Source of the DNA: Granulicella tundricola MP5ACTX9
Lineage (GTDB): Bacteria > Acidobacteriota > Terriglobia > Terriglobales > Acidobacteriaceae
Reading direction: 5' to 3'
Length of the DNA stretch: 64,000 nucleotides
NCBI RefSeq assembly: GCF_000178975.2
Contig: NC_015065.1
Location: forward strand, 236,293-300,292
Shown piece by piece: positions 50,922 to 60,906 of the stretch. Every line of letters begins with the position of its first letter. The stretch's first letter is position 1. The notes under the pieces are model-generated. The model was not told the DNA's origin, did not search any database, and was given only the letters and a program-made list of their open reading frames with translations. The translations under genes and the position numbers were made by a program.

Positions 50922-53900
50922 ATGAGGTCATTTGGACCTGGTAAAAGTATTCGGAACGTAGCCACGGTTTTTGCGCTTGGCGTTGGATTTGCGCACGGAC
51001 AGGCGACGAACTCGGGCGATATTCGCGGCACCGTCACAGATCCGACCGGCGCGCTGGTGCCGGATGTAGTCGTCACCGTTACAAACGTGAATACGGGTGT
51101 GACGAAGATTCTAAAGACCAATCAGGACGGTTTGTACGATACGTCTTCGATCGTGGTCGGCACGTATAGTGTGACATTTGAGCGTCCGGGGTTTGAGAAG
51201 TACTCGCGTCCACAGATCAGCTTGCAGGTGGGCACTTCGACCGTGAACGCGATCATGAAGGTTGGGTCCGCGACCGATCAGGTGGTGGTGAACACTGACC
51301 TTCCGTTGTTGGACACGGAGACTGGAACGCAGCAGACGACGTTTGAAGCGAAGTCGATGGAGCTTTTGCCGAATGTTGGTCAGGACTGGCAGAACTTTGC
51401 GATTTTGATTCCTGGGTCGGCTGGATTGGCCGGCGGTACCAATCCGGGCCAGTCCATTTCCGCGAATGGCAATCTGCCATATAGCAATATCCTTGCGGAT
51501 GGAGCTTCTACGACGCTCGGAACCAGTTCGAACTCCGATGTGAATACATTCGAGACCGTGCAGGAGGTGCAGATCTCGACTTCGGCTTTTTCGGCTCAGT
51601 ATGGTATCGGCGGCATCATCTTCAACCAGATCAGCAAGGGCGGCACGCGCCAGTTCCACGGCGCTGCGTACGACTACTTCAGCAGCTCTCAGTTCAATGC
51701 GAACTCCTATCAGTTTGCGGGTCAGAGCAATTCATTAGCCTTCGACCGCCGCAACAATTTTGGCGCTTCGGTAGGTGGTCCCGTCGCAATTCCGTTCACT
51801 AATCTGAAGAACAAGGCGTTCTTCTATTTCAACTACGATCAGATCGTCGATCACGGAAGCGCAAGCGGAACGAATGATATTCCTTCGACGGCGGTTATGG
51901 GTGGAGACTTTACTGGTCAGTCGCTGATCTACGATCCCACGACGCAGACGATGGCGAAGGACTCCAAAGGTAACTCCTATCCCGTCCGCAAATCGTTTTT
52001 GAGCGAATACGGCTTCAATGCGATTCCCACGAGCTTGTTCGATAAGGTTTCAGCTAACTTCCAGAAATTTTTCCCAACACCGGCCAATCATATTGTGGGT
52101 GGCCACTTCCAGGCAGGGCAGACAAACGGGCAAGGAATCCTGCAACGGAATTTCTACGCCAGTGTGCCTCAGTCCAATCCTGATAAGAAGTACTTCGGAC
52201 GTCTGGATTATGACATCAGCCCTAGCAACCGTCTGACCTTCTCTGTCACTCAGGGCGATAACTCCGCTCTTTATCCGAATACGGTGACGGCTCAGCCGAT
52301 TGGAGCATCTGCCGGCGATATCAGCCGCCTGAACTCACAGGTGACGGACGTGTGGAACATCAACGACCACTTCATCAATGAGGCTCGCTTCGGCTTCACG
52401 TACCAGGGTAATTTCTTCTCCGACCAGACCTTCGGTAAGGGCTATCCAGCACAGCTAGGCTTCCAGTTTGCTCAGGCGGACGAGATTCCAGGCGTGCAGT
52501 TCATCACTAACTATCCCTACGCGTGGATCCAACCGGAGTCCAGCCAGTTTATCTATAAGGAGAATGTCTTCGACCCTTCCGACGTGGTCACCCTAATCCG
52601 TGGGAAACATGTCTTGCACTTCGGCGGCGAAGTCGGAATTTATCGCAACGACAACACTCCTTACGCTCAGATCAACCCCGGGACCTTCCAGTTTTCCGGT
52701 CAGTATACACAGAACTGGGCGGTCAATGGACAGGGCGTAGCTGCACCCGACTCCAATACTGGCGCTGATTATGCCGACTTCCTTCTGGGCGACGCCTTGA
52801 ACTGGGGCGCGCAGAACGGCTCTGAGTATGGAGCGCGCCTGAAGAATCCGCAGGTCTTTATTCAGGACGATTACAAAATTCGTCCCAACCTCACTTTGAA
52901 CCTTGGGCTCCGCTATCAAGTCCGTCTTGGCATCAACGAGGTTCATGGCAATGTGGGGACTTTCGATCCCACCATCGTCAACACGGCAAACGGTCAACTA
53001 GGCGCTTATTGGTACGGACAGACCCACGCCAATGGCCGCACCTCGCTCCAGGACAGCAAGTACAGCACGCTCCTTCCTCGTGTCGGATTCGCCTTTCTTC
53101 CCACGCCTAACATGACAATTCGTGGTGGTTTCGGGGTCTACGCCTACAACCTTAGCCTCGATACCTACGGCGGCGGCCTGGGTAACGTCAACACTCAGTC
53201 CGGTAACTATCAGGACCCCACCAACGGAATTACTCCGGGTATTATCTTCAGTGGTCCGGGAACGGAGAATCTCACCGGTACTCCTCTGCCCTTCACCAAG
53301 GCTGGAACGAGCCCGACACGTTTCAATGGTCAGAGTGCTGGATACACTGCTTATCACACTCCGGATCCCAAGATCTACCAGTGGAATTTTGGTATTCAGC
53401 AGGCCATTGGAACCAATATGGTATTTGAACTTTCCTACGTGGCGAGCCATGCGTTCAACCTGAACTTCCCGACGGACATCAACCAGGTGCCCACCGCTCT
53501 GCTGGCCCAGAACGACTCGCAGTCACGGCCAAACCACAACTACACTTCCATCAATGGAAGTACCAACGACGCGATCTCCAACTACAACTCGCTGCAGACC
53601 TCTATCAACCGTCGTCTGGCGTCAGGCTTGAGCCTCAACTTCAATTACACCTGGGCCCACTTTCTGGACGATCAAGATTCCTCGGGTATGGGAAGCAAAG
53701 CCGGACCGATCAGCAGGCAGTTCGCGGATGCTCCTTCCAATTACAGCAACTCCAACTTTGACATAAGGAACTCCTTCAAGGGCCGGATCGTTTATCAACT
53801 TCCAATCGGACGTGGTAGGGCATTCCTAAACCATAACTGGCTCGTCGACGAGCTCCTAGGCGGCTATCAGGTCTCGAGCACAATTCAGCTGACCAGCGGC

Positions 53901-54380
53901 AATCCTTTCTCCGTTTTCGCGTCGAACCAACATTCCTACGATGAGCCCGGGCAGTCGGACGATCCATTCCCCAACTACTCTGGCGCACCGCTAACCCCAG
54001 CGGGCGGTCACAGCACCTTTGAGTGGTACAACCCGGCAGCATTTACCCTTCCGGCACCAGGAACCTTCGGAAACGTACGGCGCAATTCGGTCTATGGACC
54101 CGGCAGTGAATTGGTTAATCTATCCGCAGGCAAGAAGTTCGACATCCATGAAAGTGTGAAGTTGCAGATTCGTCTCGACGCCACCAACGCCTTCAATCAT
54201 GCGAACTTCGGTCAGCCAAACGGCAACCTGGGGACATGCAGTGGGCCGCCGAACTGTGCAGTTGCACAGCAGGCCGGTCAGGCCTTTACTCAATCAGGGT
54301 CGTTTGGTGCGGGCAATAACCAGATTACTGGTGCTGGCGGCGGACGTTCACTGCAGGGTGGTATTCGCCTCGAATACTAA
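50922..54380 (+). CDS. TonB-dependent receptor, Oar-like
   Basis: 1152 residues. Signal peptide, then a carboxypeptidase-regulatory-like domain at ~28-110 (GDIRGTVTDPTGALVPDVVV), a plug region (VNTDLPLLDTETGTQQTTFE), and a large beta-barrel ending in the aromatic residue of GGIRLEY. The Oar-like class carries polysaccharide fragments or peptides across the outer membrane and is very common in Acidobacteriota. GGGGG before the ATG at 50922 is the likely ribosome site. A strong terminator follows. Confidence 0.9.
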   Translation: MRSFGPGKSIRNVATVFALGVGFAHGQATNSGDIRGTVTDPTGALVPDVVVTVTNVNTGVTKILKTNQDGLYDTSSIVVGTYSVTFERPGFEKYSRPQISLQVGTSTVNAIMKVGSATDQVVVNTDLPLLDTETGTQQTTFEAKSMELLPNVGQDWQNFAILIPGSAGLAGGTNPGQSISANGNLPYSNILADGASTTLGTSSNSDVNTFETVQEVQISTSAFSAQYGIGGIIFNQISKGGTRQFHGAAYDYFSSSQFNANSYQFAGQSNSLAFDRRNNFGASVGGPVAIPFTNLKNKAFFYFNYDQIVDHGSASGTNDIPSTAVMGGDFTGQSLIYDPTTQTMAKDSKGNSYPVRKSFLSEYGFNAIPTSLFDKVSANFQKFFPTPANHIVGGHFQAGQTNGQGILQRNFYASVPQSNPDKKYFGRLDYDISPSNRLTFSVTQGDNSALYPNTVTAQPIGASAGDISRLNSQVTDVWNINDHFINEARFGFTYQGNFFSDQTFGKGYPAQLGFQFAQADEIPGVQFITNYPYAWIQPESSQFIYKENVFDPSDVVTLIRGKHVLHFGGEVGIYRNDNTPYAQINPGTFQFSGQYTQNWAVNGQGVAAPDSNTGADYADFLLGDALNWGAQNGSEYGARLKNPQVFIQDDYKIRPNLTLNLGLRYQVRLGINEVHGNVGTFDPTIVNTANGQLGAYWYGQTHANGRTSLQDSKYSTLLPRVGFAFLPTPNMTIRGGFGVYAYNLSLDTYGGGLGNVNTQSGNYQDPTNGITPGIIFSGPGTENLTGTPLPFTKAGTSPTRFNGQSAGYTAYHTPDPKIYQWNFGIQQAIGTNMVFELSYVASHAFNLNFPTDINQVPTALLAQNDSQSRPNHNYTSINGSTNDAISNYNSLQTSINRRLASGLSLNFNYTWAHFLDDQDSSGMGSKAGPISRQFADAPSNYSNSNFDIRNSFKGRIVYQLPIGRGRAFLNHNWLVDELLGGYQVSSTIQLTSGNPFSVFASNQHSYDEPGQSDDPFPNYSGAPLTPAGGHSTFEWYNPAAFTLPAPGTFGNVRRNSVYGPGSELVNLSAGKKFDIHESVKLQIRLDATNAFNHANFGQPNGNLGTCSGPPNCAVAQQAGQAFTQSGSFGAGNNQITGAGGGRSLQGGIRLEY

Positions 54381-54398
54381 ATTTCTACACTCACCAGA

Positions 54399-54431
54399 AC
54401 GGACGGCGAAGCTCGCCGTCCGTCTTCTTTT
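54399..54431 (+). terminator. Rho-independent terminator after the TonB-dependent receptor
   Basis: A perfect 11-bp stem, ACGGACGGCGA (54399-54409) and TCGCCGTCCGT (54413-54423), with loop AGC, followed by CTTCTTTT. Begins 18 bp after the stop codon. Confidence 0.9.
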
Positions 54432-54462
54432 CGGCACGGAAGAAGCGGTAAGCTAATCAGGA

Positions 54463-56205
54463 ATGATGGTCGATCTAGTGCAGCGAGTAAGCACATCTTG
54501 TTTGTGGGGCGTCGTCTGCATTGTCCTCAGTGGCAGTGTTCTGGCGCAGTCTCCGCCGCGCTCAGCCATGCCAGATAAGGTTCCTTCCATCACCTTTGAA
54601 AATACCCTCAAGCAGTCCAAGATTGATTTCATCCTGAAGAGCAGCATCAGCCCGCAGCGGTACTCGATCGAGACGATGACGGGTGGTGTGGCTGCGTTCG
54701 ACTACGACAATGACGGGCTGCTGGATCTCTTCTTTACGAATGGCGCGGCGATCCCTTCTCTGGAGAAGACGGATGCGAGCTTCTCAAATCGGCTGTTTCA
54801 CAATAATGGGGATGGTACGTTTACCGATGTGACGGTGAAGGCCGGTGTCGCGGGGCTTGGTTACTCGATGGGCGTTGCGGCGGGGGACTTTGATCATGAT
54901 GGGTATGAAGATCTTTATGTGACGGGCGTCAACCATAACCAGCTTCTTCATAACAACGGGAACGGCACCTTTACCGATGTGACGGCTAAGGCGGGTGTGT
55001 TGGGGAATGTCGCGGGGGTTGGTAAGTCTTGGGCGGTTACGGCGGGGTGGTTCGATTACAACAACGATGGATTGCTGGATCTGCTGGTCGTCAACTATCT
55101 GAACTACGACATCAAGACCGCGGCCAGTTGCAGTGAGCACAAGATCATTACCTTCTGCTCGCCGGATGACTTCAAGGGGCTGCCCAATATCCTTTACAAG
55201 AACAACGGGGATGGCACCTTTACCGACGTCTCGATCCCGTCGCACATTGCGGACTATACCAATAAGGGCATGGGTGTTGCCTTTGCGGATTATGATGGCG
55301 ATGGGCGCATGGATATCTTTGTCTCGAACGACACCTTTCCTAATCTGCTGCTGCATAACAATGGTGATGGGACCTTCACGGATGAAGCGTTGAACGCGGG
55401 CGTTGCATATAACGAGATGGGCAGGACCGTCGCGGGGATGGGTGCGGAGTTTCGTGATCTGGATAACGATGGCAGGCCTGACATCTTCCATACGGCGATG
55501 TTTGGGGATTCGTTTCCGCTTTATAAGAATCTTGGGGAGAAGCAGTTTGACGATGCGACGAGCTCTTCCGGCCTGACTGCGCCGACGAGCCGCATGACCG
55601 CGTGGGGGGTTGGGGCGTATGACTTCGATAACGATGGGTATAAGGATTTGTTTACTGCTAACTCGGCCATTTTGGATAATTCGCTCGAGGTGGAACATCG
55701 GCCGTTTCTGCTGCCGAACAGCCTTTATCGCAACCTTGGCAACCTGCGGTTTGCGGATGTGAGCGCGAGTGCCGGCGGGGGTTTTAGCGTGGCTGCGGCG
55801 CATCGGGGGGCGGCGTTTGGGGACTTCAATAATGATGGGCGAGTGGATATTGCCGTTACTGTGCTGAATGGCTCGCCTGAGATCTTGATGAATCACACGG
55901 TTACGCAGAATCATTGGCTTATGTTGAAGCTGGTGGGGGTTAAGGATAACCGCGATGGGCTGGGGACGAAGGTGACGATTACGTCCAGCCACGGCAGCCA
56001 GTACAACCAGGCGACGACTACCGTTGGTTATAACTCGTCGAGCGACAAGCGTGTTCATTTTGGGCTGGGCGATGCGACGGTGGTTGATCGCATCGAATTG
56101 AGTTGGCCTACGGGAATCAAGCAGGTTCTTACGCATGTGAAGGCTGACCAGATATTGACGGTTACGGAGAGCTCAGTGACCGGAAGCCGAGGGGAACAAC
56201 GATGA
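54463..56205 (+). CDS. CRTAC1 family protein (FG-GAP repeats plus ASPIC/UnbV domain), exported
   Basis: 580 residues, signal peptide (CLWGVVCIVLSGSVLAQ). Seven or more FG-GAP-type calcium-binding repeats, each with DxDxDGxxD and NNGDGTFTDVT (for example FDYDNDGLLDLFFTNG, FADYDGDGRMDIFVSND). The C-terminal ~80 residues are an ASPIC/UnbV domain (LGTKVTITSSHGSQYNQATT, VHFGLGDATVVDRIELSWPT). Probably a beta-propeller binding or adhesion protein acting with the receptor. The next gene overlaps its stop by four bases. Confidence 0.9.
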   Translation: MMVDLVQRVSTSCLWGVVCIVLSGSVLAQSPPRSAMPDKVPSITFENTLKQSKIDFILKSSISPQRYSIETMTGGVAAFDYDNDGLLDLFFTNGAAIPSLEKTDASFSNRLFHNNGDGTFTDVTVKAGVAGLGYSMGVAAGDFDHDGYEDLYVTGVNHNQLLHNNGNGTFTDVTAKAGVLGNVAGVGKSWAVTAGWFDYNNDGLLDLLVVNYLNYDIKTAASCSEHKIITFCSPDDFKGLPNILYKNNGDGTFTDVSIPSHIADYTNKGMGVAFADYDGDGRMDIFVSNDTFPNLLLHNNGDGTFTDEALNAGVAYNEMGRTVAGMGAEFRDLDNDGRPDIFHTAMFGDSFPLYKNLGEKQFDDATSSSGLTAPTSRMTAWGVGAYDFDNDGYKDLFTANSAILDNSLEVEHRPFLLPNSLYRNLGNLRFADVSASAGGGFSVAAAHRGAAFGDFNNDGRVDIAVTVLNGSPEILMNHTVTQNHWLMLKLVGVKDNRDGLGTKVTITSSHGSQYNQATTTVGYNSSSDKRVHFGLGDATVVDRIELSWPTGIKQVLTHVKADQILTVTESSVTGSRGEQR

Positions 56206-57743
56206 TGGAACATGGCTTGTTGTCTCGGCGGAGACTCTTGACTCATGGTGCGTGTGCAGCAGTCGGCTTGTGGGGCCGCCGTGCGTTTGCGTTGGGCGCT
56301 GAGTGTTCCGCGGTGGTGAAGACTGGGTTGGGAACGCTGGTGGGAGAGTGTGGGCAGGGGGTGCGCGTCTTTCGTGGCGTGCCGTTTGCTGCGCCGCCGG
56401 TTGGGGATCTTCGGTTTCGTGCGCCAGCCAAGGCTCTTGCCTGGACGGGGGAGCGGGATGCGACGCGCTTTGGTGCGTCGGCTCCGCAGCCACGGGAGCA
56501 GGGCGTTACGCATAGTGAAGACTGTCTTTATCTGAATCTCTGGGCGCCGCAGGGTAAGGGGCCGTTCCCGGTGTATGTCTGGATCCATGGTGGAGGCTTC
56601 ACGGGCGGGCATGCGTTTGAGCCGGTGTATGACGGCACGATGCTGGCGCAGCAGGGGGTGATCTGCATCACGGTTGGCTATCGGCTGGGCGTGTTGGGCT
56701 TTCTTGATGTCGAGCCGATGCTGGGGCGCGAGTATGCGGGGAGCGCCAATAACGGGTTGCGTGATTTGATGGCGGCTTTGTCCTGGGTGCAGGCGCACGT
56801 TGCGGACTTTGGGGGCGATCCTGGGCGGGTTACGGTGGGAGGGGAATCGGCTGGGGCTAAGCTGACCGATATCCTAATGGGGATTCCGGCTGCTCGTCCG
56901 TTGTTCAGCCAGATGATCTCAGAGAGCGGCGGGGCGGAACGTGTGTGGCCTCATGCGGTGGCGCAGAGTATCGGGAGCGGCTTTGCGGAGAAGTGGCGTG
57001 CGAGCAGTGGGCTTACGGATCGGGATCTGCTGACGGCATCGAGCGATCTGCTGCTGGTTGCGCAGGAGAAGATGATTGCGGAGTGGCCGCAACACTTTCC
57101 GCTGCGGCCGGAGATTGACGGGACCCTGGTGCCACGTCTTCCTATCCAGGCGATTGATGCAGGCTCATGCAAGGGCAAGCGGCTGTTGATCGGCACCAAC
57201 CGCGATGAGAGTGCGCTGTTTGTAGGGCCGCATCCTGGGCACGATGCTAGTGCGGCGGAGCTTGGCAACATGCCGCAGAAGGAGTTTGTAGGGATCTATG
57301 CTCAGTACAAGCGGCTTTATCCGGAGATGACGGACGATCAACTTCGAATCCGGGCGCTGACTGCTGAGGAGTACTGGATTCCGTCGGTGAGGGTTGCCGA
57401 TGCTCATGTGAAGGCAGGCGGAAAGGCCTGGATGTATCGTCTGGATTTTGCAGAGGCGAGAGGCCGGCTTGCGAACTTTGCGTATCACTCGCTGGATGTG
57501 GGGTTGGTGTGGGATAAGCCGCACCCGGGGATCGGCAATGATGCGGATGAGAGTGCGCTGGCTGTAACGATGCAGAGTGCGTGGGCGTCTTTCATTCGCG
57601 GTGGAGCCCCTGTTGCGGCTGGTCTGCCGGAGTGGCCGGAGTACGAGACTGGGAACCGGAAGACGATGATTCTGGATGTTCATAGCGGCGTGGTGGACCA
57701 TCCACAGAAGGCTGAGTTAGCTTTGTGGGACGGGAAACTGTGA
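56202..57743 (+). CDS. Carboxylesterase type B, secreted
   Basis: 513 residues. The start LLSRRRLLTHGACAAVGLWG looks like a Tat-type signal. Family features: FRGVPFAAPPVGDLRFR, SEDCLYLNLWAPQ, oxyanion hole WIHGGGFTGG, nucleophile GGESAGA at ~220 and Glu/His of the triad further on (GTNRDESALF, YHSLDVGLVWD). Likely removes ester groups such as acetate, methyl or phenolic acids from plant polysaccharides. ATG overlaps the CRTAC1 stop. Confidence 0.9.
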   Translation: MMEHGLLSRRRLLTHGACAAVGLWGRRAFALGAECSAVVKTGLGTLVGECGQGVRVFRGVPFAAPPVGDLRFRAPAKALAWTGERDATRFGASAPQPREQGVTHSEDCLYLNLWAPQGKGPFPVYVWIHGGGFTGGHAFEPVYDGTMLAQQGVICITVGYRLGVLGFLDVEPMLGREYAGSANNGLRDLMAALSWVQAHVADFGGDPGRVTVGGESAGAKLTDILMGIPAARPLFSQMISESGGAERVWPHAVAQSIGSGFAEKWRASSGLTDRDLLTASSDLLLVAQEKMIAEWPQHFPLRPEIDGTLVPRLPIQAIDAGSCKGKRLLIGTNRDESALFVGPHPGHDASAAELGNMPQKEFVGIYAQYKRLYPEMTDDQLRIRALTAEEYWIPSVRVADAHVKAGGKAWMYRLDFAEARGRLANFAYHSLDVGLVWDKPHPGIGNDADESALAVTMQSAWASFIRGGAPVAAGLPEWPEYETGNRKTMILDVHSGVVDHPQKAELALWDGKL

Positions 57744-57770
57744 CCGTTTGGCGCATCCGTAGCAAGACTG

Positions 57771-57786
57771 AGACAAACGGTTGTCT
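57771..57786. promoter_or_regulatory. LacI-type operator upstream of GH30
   Basis: AGACAAACGGTTGTCT, a perfect AGACAA-N4-TTGTCT palindrome, 86 bp before the GH30 start codon in the 128-bp gap after the esterase gene. Confidence 0.8.
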
Positions 57787-57871
57787 TAGTCCATTCTTCT
57801 ATCAGTAGTATCCAGAGTTCTTCTTCGTTCTGGCTGTCCGCCGTTTCAGCACTGTTCTATCGGAGATTGTT

Positions 57872-59287
57872 ATGATTCGCCACTCACTTTTTGCTTGTAC
57901 CGCGCTTGTCTTGTTCAGTTCCTCTGTTGCACATGCTCAGACCAAACCGGACGTCGATGTATGGCTGACCAACTCCGATCGGACGGCTCTGCTTGCGAGG
58001 CAGAGCCCTGAGTTGAAGTTCGTCGCGGGCGCGGGGAGCGGCACCGTGATCCAGGTGGATGACACGAAGCGTTTTCAGCAGATGGACGGCTTCGGCTATG
58101 CGCTGACTGGCGGGAGTGCGGAGCTGCTGATGAAGATGCAGCCGGCGAAGCGGACGGAGCTGCTGCAGGAGTTGTTTGGGGTCAAGGGGAGCGCTATCGG
58201 CGTCTCGTATCTGCGGGTCAGTATCGGCGCTTCGGATATGAACGAACGAGTCTTTACCTATGACGACCTGCCTGCGGGGGAGACCGATCCGATGCTGGCG
58301 AAGTTCGGGTTGGGACCGGACCTGCAGGACGTCGTGCCGGTGCTGAAGGAGATTCTTGCGATCGATCCGAAGATTGCGATCCTGGCGAGTCCCTGGACTG
58401 CGCCCTCCTGGATGAAGACGAATGAGCTGCCCAAGGGTGGGAGTCTGAAGCCTGAGGACTATGAGGTCTATGCCCAGTACTTTGTGAAGTACCTGCACGC
58501 GATGGCGGCTGAAGGGATCACGATCAAAGCGATCACGATGCAGAACGAGCCTCGGAACCCCAAGAACACTCCCAGCATGGTGATGACTGCGGACGAGCAG
58601 AAGACGTTTCTTGCGGATGCCTTGGGGCCGGCCCTGCATAAGGCGGGACTCAAGACCGATGTGATCCTCTACGACCATAACTGCGACGATCCGGAGTATC
58701 CGCTGACAGCACTGGCGGACCCGAAGGCGAGCCAGTATGCGAAGGGGTCTGGCTTTCATCTGTATGAGGGAACGATCGATGCCATGAGCAAGGTGCATGA
58801 CGCATACCCGAGCAAGGACCTCTATTTCACGGAGCAGATGGTGATCCAGAAGGATGCGACGAAGCCGTTGCGAGTTGCGGATACGGTGAGTCACCTGATC
58901 GTTGGGGCGCCGCGTAACTGGAGCAGGAATGTGCTGCTCTGGAATCTTGCGGCTGATCCGGATAACGGGCCGCATACGCCGAATGGCGGCTGCCCGATCT
59001 GCCAGGGGGCGATCACGCTGGACGGCGACCAAGTCACTCGGAATCTGGCCTTTTACACGTTGGCGCACGCCTCAAAGTTTGTGCGGCCGGGATCGGTGCG
59101 GGTTGAGTCTGGGAGTTCGGTTGCGGGTGTGCTGCCTAATGTCGCGTTCTCTACGCCTGACAAGGGTATGGTGCTGATTGTGGCTAATCCTGGGAAAGAG
59201 CAGCAGGCATTTTCTGTTGAGTTTCATCACAAGAGCTTCAGTGCGACGCTGAATGCTGGGGATGTGGCGACTTATGTTTGGCGGTAA
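57872..59287 (+). CDS. Glycoside hydrolase family 30 (glucosylceramidase-like), secreted
   Basis: 471 residues with signal peptide (LFACTALVLFSSSVAHAQ). TIM barrel: FQQMDGFGYALTGGSAELLM, LRVSIGASDMNE, SPWTAPSWMKTNEL, acid/base Glu in TMQNEPRNPKNTP at ~226 and nucleophile Glu in LYFTEQMV at ~321, then the C-terminal beta-structure. GH30 enzymes act on beta-1,6-glucan, xylan or glucosides. Starts at ATG 57872 after GGAG. Confidence 0.92.
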   Translation: MIRHSLFACTALVLFSSSVAHAQTKPDVDVWLTNSDRTALLARQSPELKFVAGAGSGTVIQVDDTKRFQQMDGFGYALTGGSAELLMKMQPAKRTELLQELFGVKGSAIGVSYLRVSIGASDMNERVFTYDDLPAGETDPMLAKFGLGPDLQDVVPVLKEILAIDPKIAILASPWTAPSWMKTNELPKGGSLKPEDYEVYAQYFVKYLHAMAAEGITIKAITMQNEPRNPKNTPSMVMTADEQKTFLADALGPALHKAGLKTDVILYDHNCDDPEYPLTALADPKASQYAKGSGFHLYEGTIDAMSKVHDAYPSKDLYFTEQMVIQKDATKPLRVADTVSHLIVGAPRNWSRNVLLWNLAADPDNGPHTPNGGCPICQGAITLDGDQVTRNLAFYTLAHASKFVRPGSVRVESGSSVAGVLPNVAFSTPDKGMVLIVANPGKEQQAFSVEFHHKSFSATLNAGDVATYVWR

Positions 59288-59404
59288 GCGGTCTTTGTGA
59301 CTGTGAGGTTTGGAGACTGTTTCTAAAGGGGATCGCACTCTAGCTTTTCGAAAGTGTTTCTATCTGCGAGGATAGCAACGCGAGTTTGAAAGGCTGGGTG
59401 AGTG

Positions 59405-60898
59405 ATGCCGGAACATGATGAGCAACGGCGGAGTTTTTTGCGTGGTGCGATGCAGGGATTGGTGGCTCTGCCGCTGACTGCTGTCCTCCCGGCGAGTGTT
59501 TATGCACAGACGGGTAGGAAGAAGGCGGTGGCCCCTGCACCGACCCAGAAGCCGAAGAGCGATGTTCAGGTCAACGTGAGGGACCTGGGGGCTACCGGGG
59601 ATGGCAGTACGAAGGATACTGTTGCGATGCAACTGGCGCTGGACCGATGCAGCGTTCTGGGGGGCGGGGAGGTACTTGTGCCTGCGGGTGAGTACCTGAC
59701 GGGTGCGCTGCGGATTCACTCCAATACGGTGCTGCGGATCGAGGAGGGCGCAAGCCTGAACGGCTCGCCTGATATTGGTGATTATCCGTTTACCCAGGTT
59801 CGCTGGGAGGGGCGGTGGATCAAGGGCTATAGCGCCTTTATCTCTGCTCAGGATGGGGAGAACGTCACCATCATCGGCAAGGGAAAGATCGTTGCGAGTC
59901 CGGCGATCAAGGGGCGGGTGGTGCATGCGGATGGGTCGCCCATGGTTTATACGCGGCCTGCTGCGGGGACTGCTCCTAATCCAGACGGGCCTACGAATGT
60001 TGCGCGGCGGGACATTATGAGGAATCCTGCGCTGATGGAGTTTACGCATTGCAGGAACGTCCTGGTGCAGGACGTGTTTACGCAGGGCAACGATATGTGG
60101 TCTACCCATCCGGTGTACTGCGAGAATGTGACGTTTCGGAATGTGACGGTGCATAGCGGGGCGGATGGGATCGATGTGGACTCCTGCAAGGGCGTGGTGA
60201 TCGATGGGTGTGAGTTTGTAACGCGGGACGATTGTATTTCTCTTAAAAGCGGGCGGGGCATGGAGGGGAATACGATTGGCGTGGTCTGTGAGGATATTCA
60301 TATCTCGAACTGCACGTTCAACGACGCGGTCTGGGCGTGCATCGGGATTGGGAGTGAGACGTCAGGGGGGATACGCAATGTGCATGTCGAGCATTGCAAG
60401 TGCCTGGGGGCGCGTACGTTTGCGATCTATATCAAGAGCAGGCCGGGGCGGGGAGCGTTCATTGAGGACATTTATATGAATGACCTTGAGGTGTCTGGCG
60501 CGCAGCAGGGCTTTCTGCGGTTCAACATTCTGAACAGCGGGCTGCAGGACCCTGATCCAGTGCCGGGCGATGACGGCATTCCGACGATCCGCAACTTTCA
60601 CTTCAGTAATATTCGGGTGAAGGATGTTCCGGTGCTGGTGGATGGGGCGTCGATCCACCCACGGAAGCCGCTGGAGGGTTTCTCCCTGACGAACGTGACG
60701 GGCACATGCGGCAAGGGGATCAGGCTGGCGAATATCCATCACGCTGTGATCCATGACGTGAAGGTTACGGGCTTTGCGGGGCCGCTGCTGAGTACTCGGA
60801 ATGTGACGGGGACTGGGCTTGGGGGGGCGGTTCCGCTGCAGGAGGAGAAGGTGCCGGATGCGATTGGGCCGCCGGTGAAGGCTTATGTTTTGAGGTAG
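59405..60898 (+). CDS. Glycoside hydrolase family 28 (polygalacturonase-like), Tat-exported
   Basis: 497 residues. Twin-arginine signal RRSFLRGAMQGLVALPLTAV. Right-handed beta-helix with GH28 motifs: ADGIDVDSCKGVVI (Asp pair), TRDDCISLKSGRG, a G-x-G turn in ACIGIGSETSGG and the RPGRGAF segment. Cleaves polygalacturonan or a related pectic chain. GTG at 59402 is possible, but ATG 59405 is preferred. Tail to tail with the next GH28 gene, 8 bp apart. Confidence 0.9.
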   Translation: MPEHDEQRRSFLRGAMQGLVALPLTAVLPASVYAQTGRKKAVAPAPTQKPKSDVQVNVRDLGATGDGSTKDTVAMQLALDRCSVLGGGEVLVPAGEYLTGALRIHSNTVLRIEEGASLNGSPDIGDYPFTQVRWEGRWIKGYSAFISAQDGENVTIIGKGKIVASPAIKGRVVHADGSPMVYTRPAAGTAPNPDGPTNVARRDIMRNPALMEFTHCRNVLVQDVFTQGNDMWSTHPVYCENVTFRNVTVHSGADGIDVDSCKGVVIDGCEFVTRDDCISLKSGRGMEGNTIGVVCEDIHISNCTFNDAVWACIGIGSETSGGIRNVHVEHCKCLGARTFAIYIKSRPGRGAFIEDIYMNDLEVSGAQQGFLRFNILNSGLQDPDPVPGDDGIPTIRNFHFSNIRVKDVPVLVDGASIHPRKPLEGFSLTNVTGTCGKGIRLANIHHAVIHDVKVTGFAGPLLSTRNVTGTGLGGAVPLQEEKVPDAIGPPVKAYVLR

Positions 60899-60906
60899 GG
60901 CACCCT

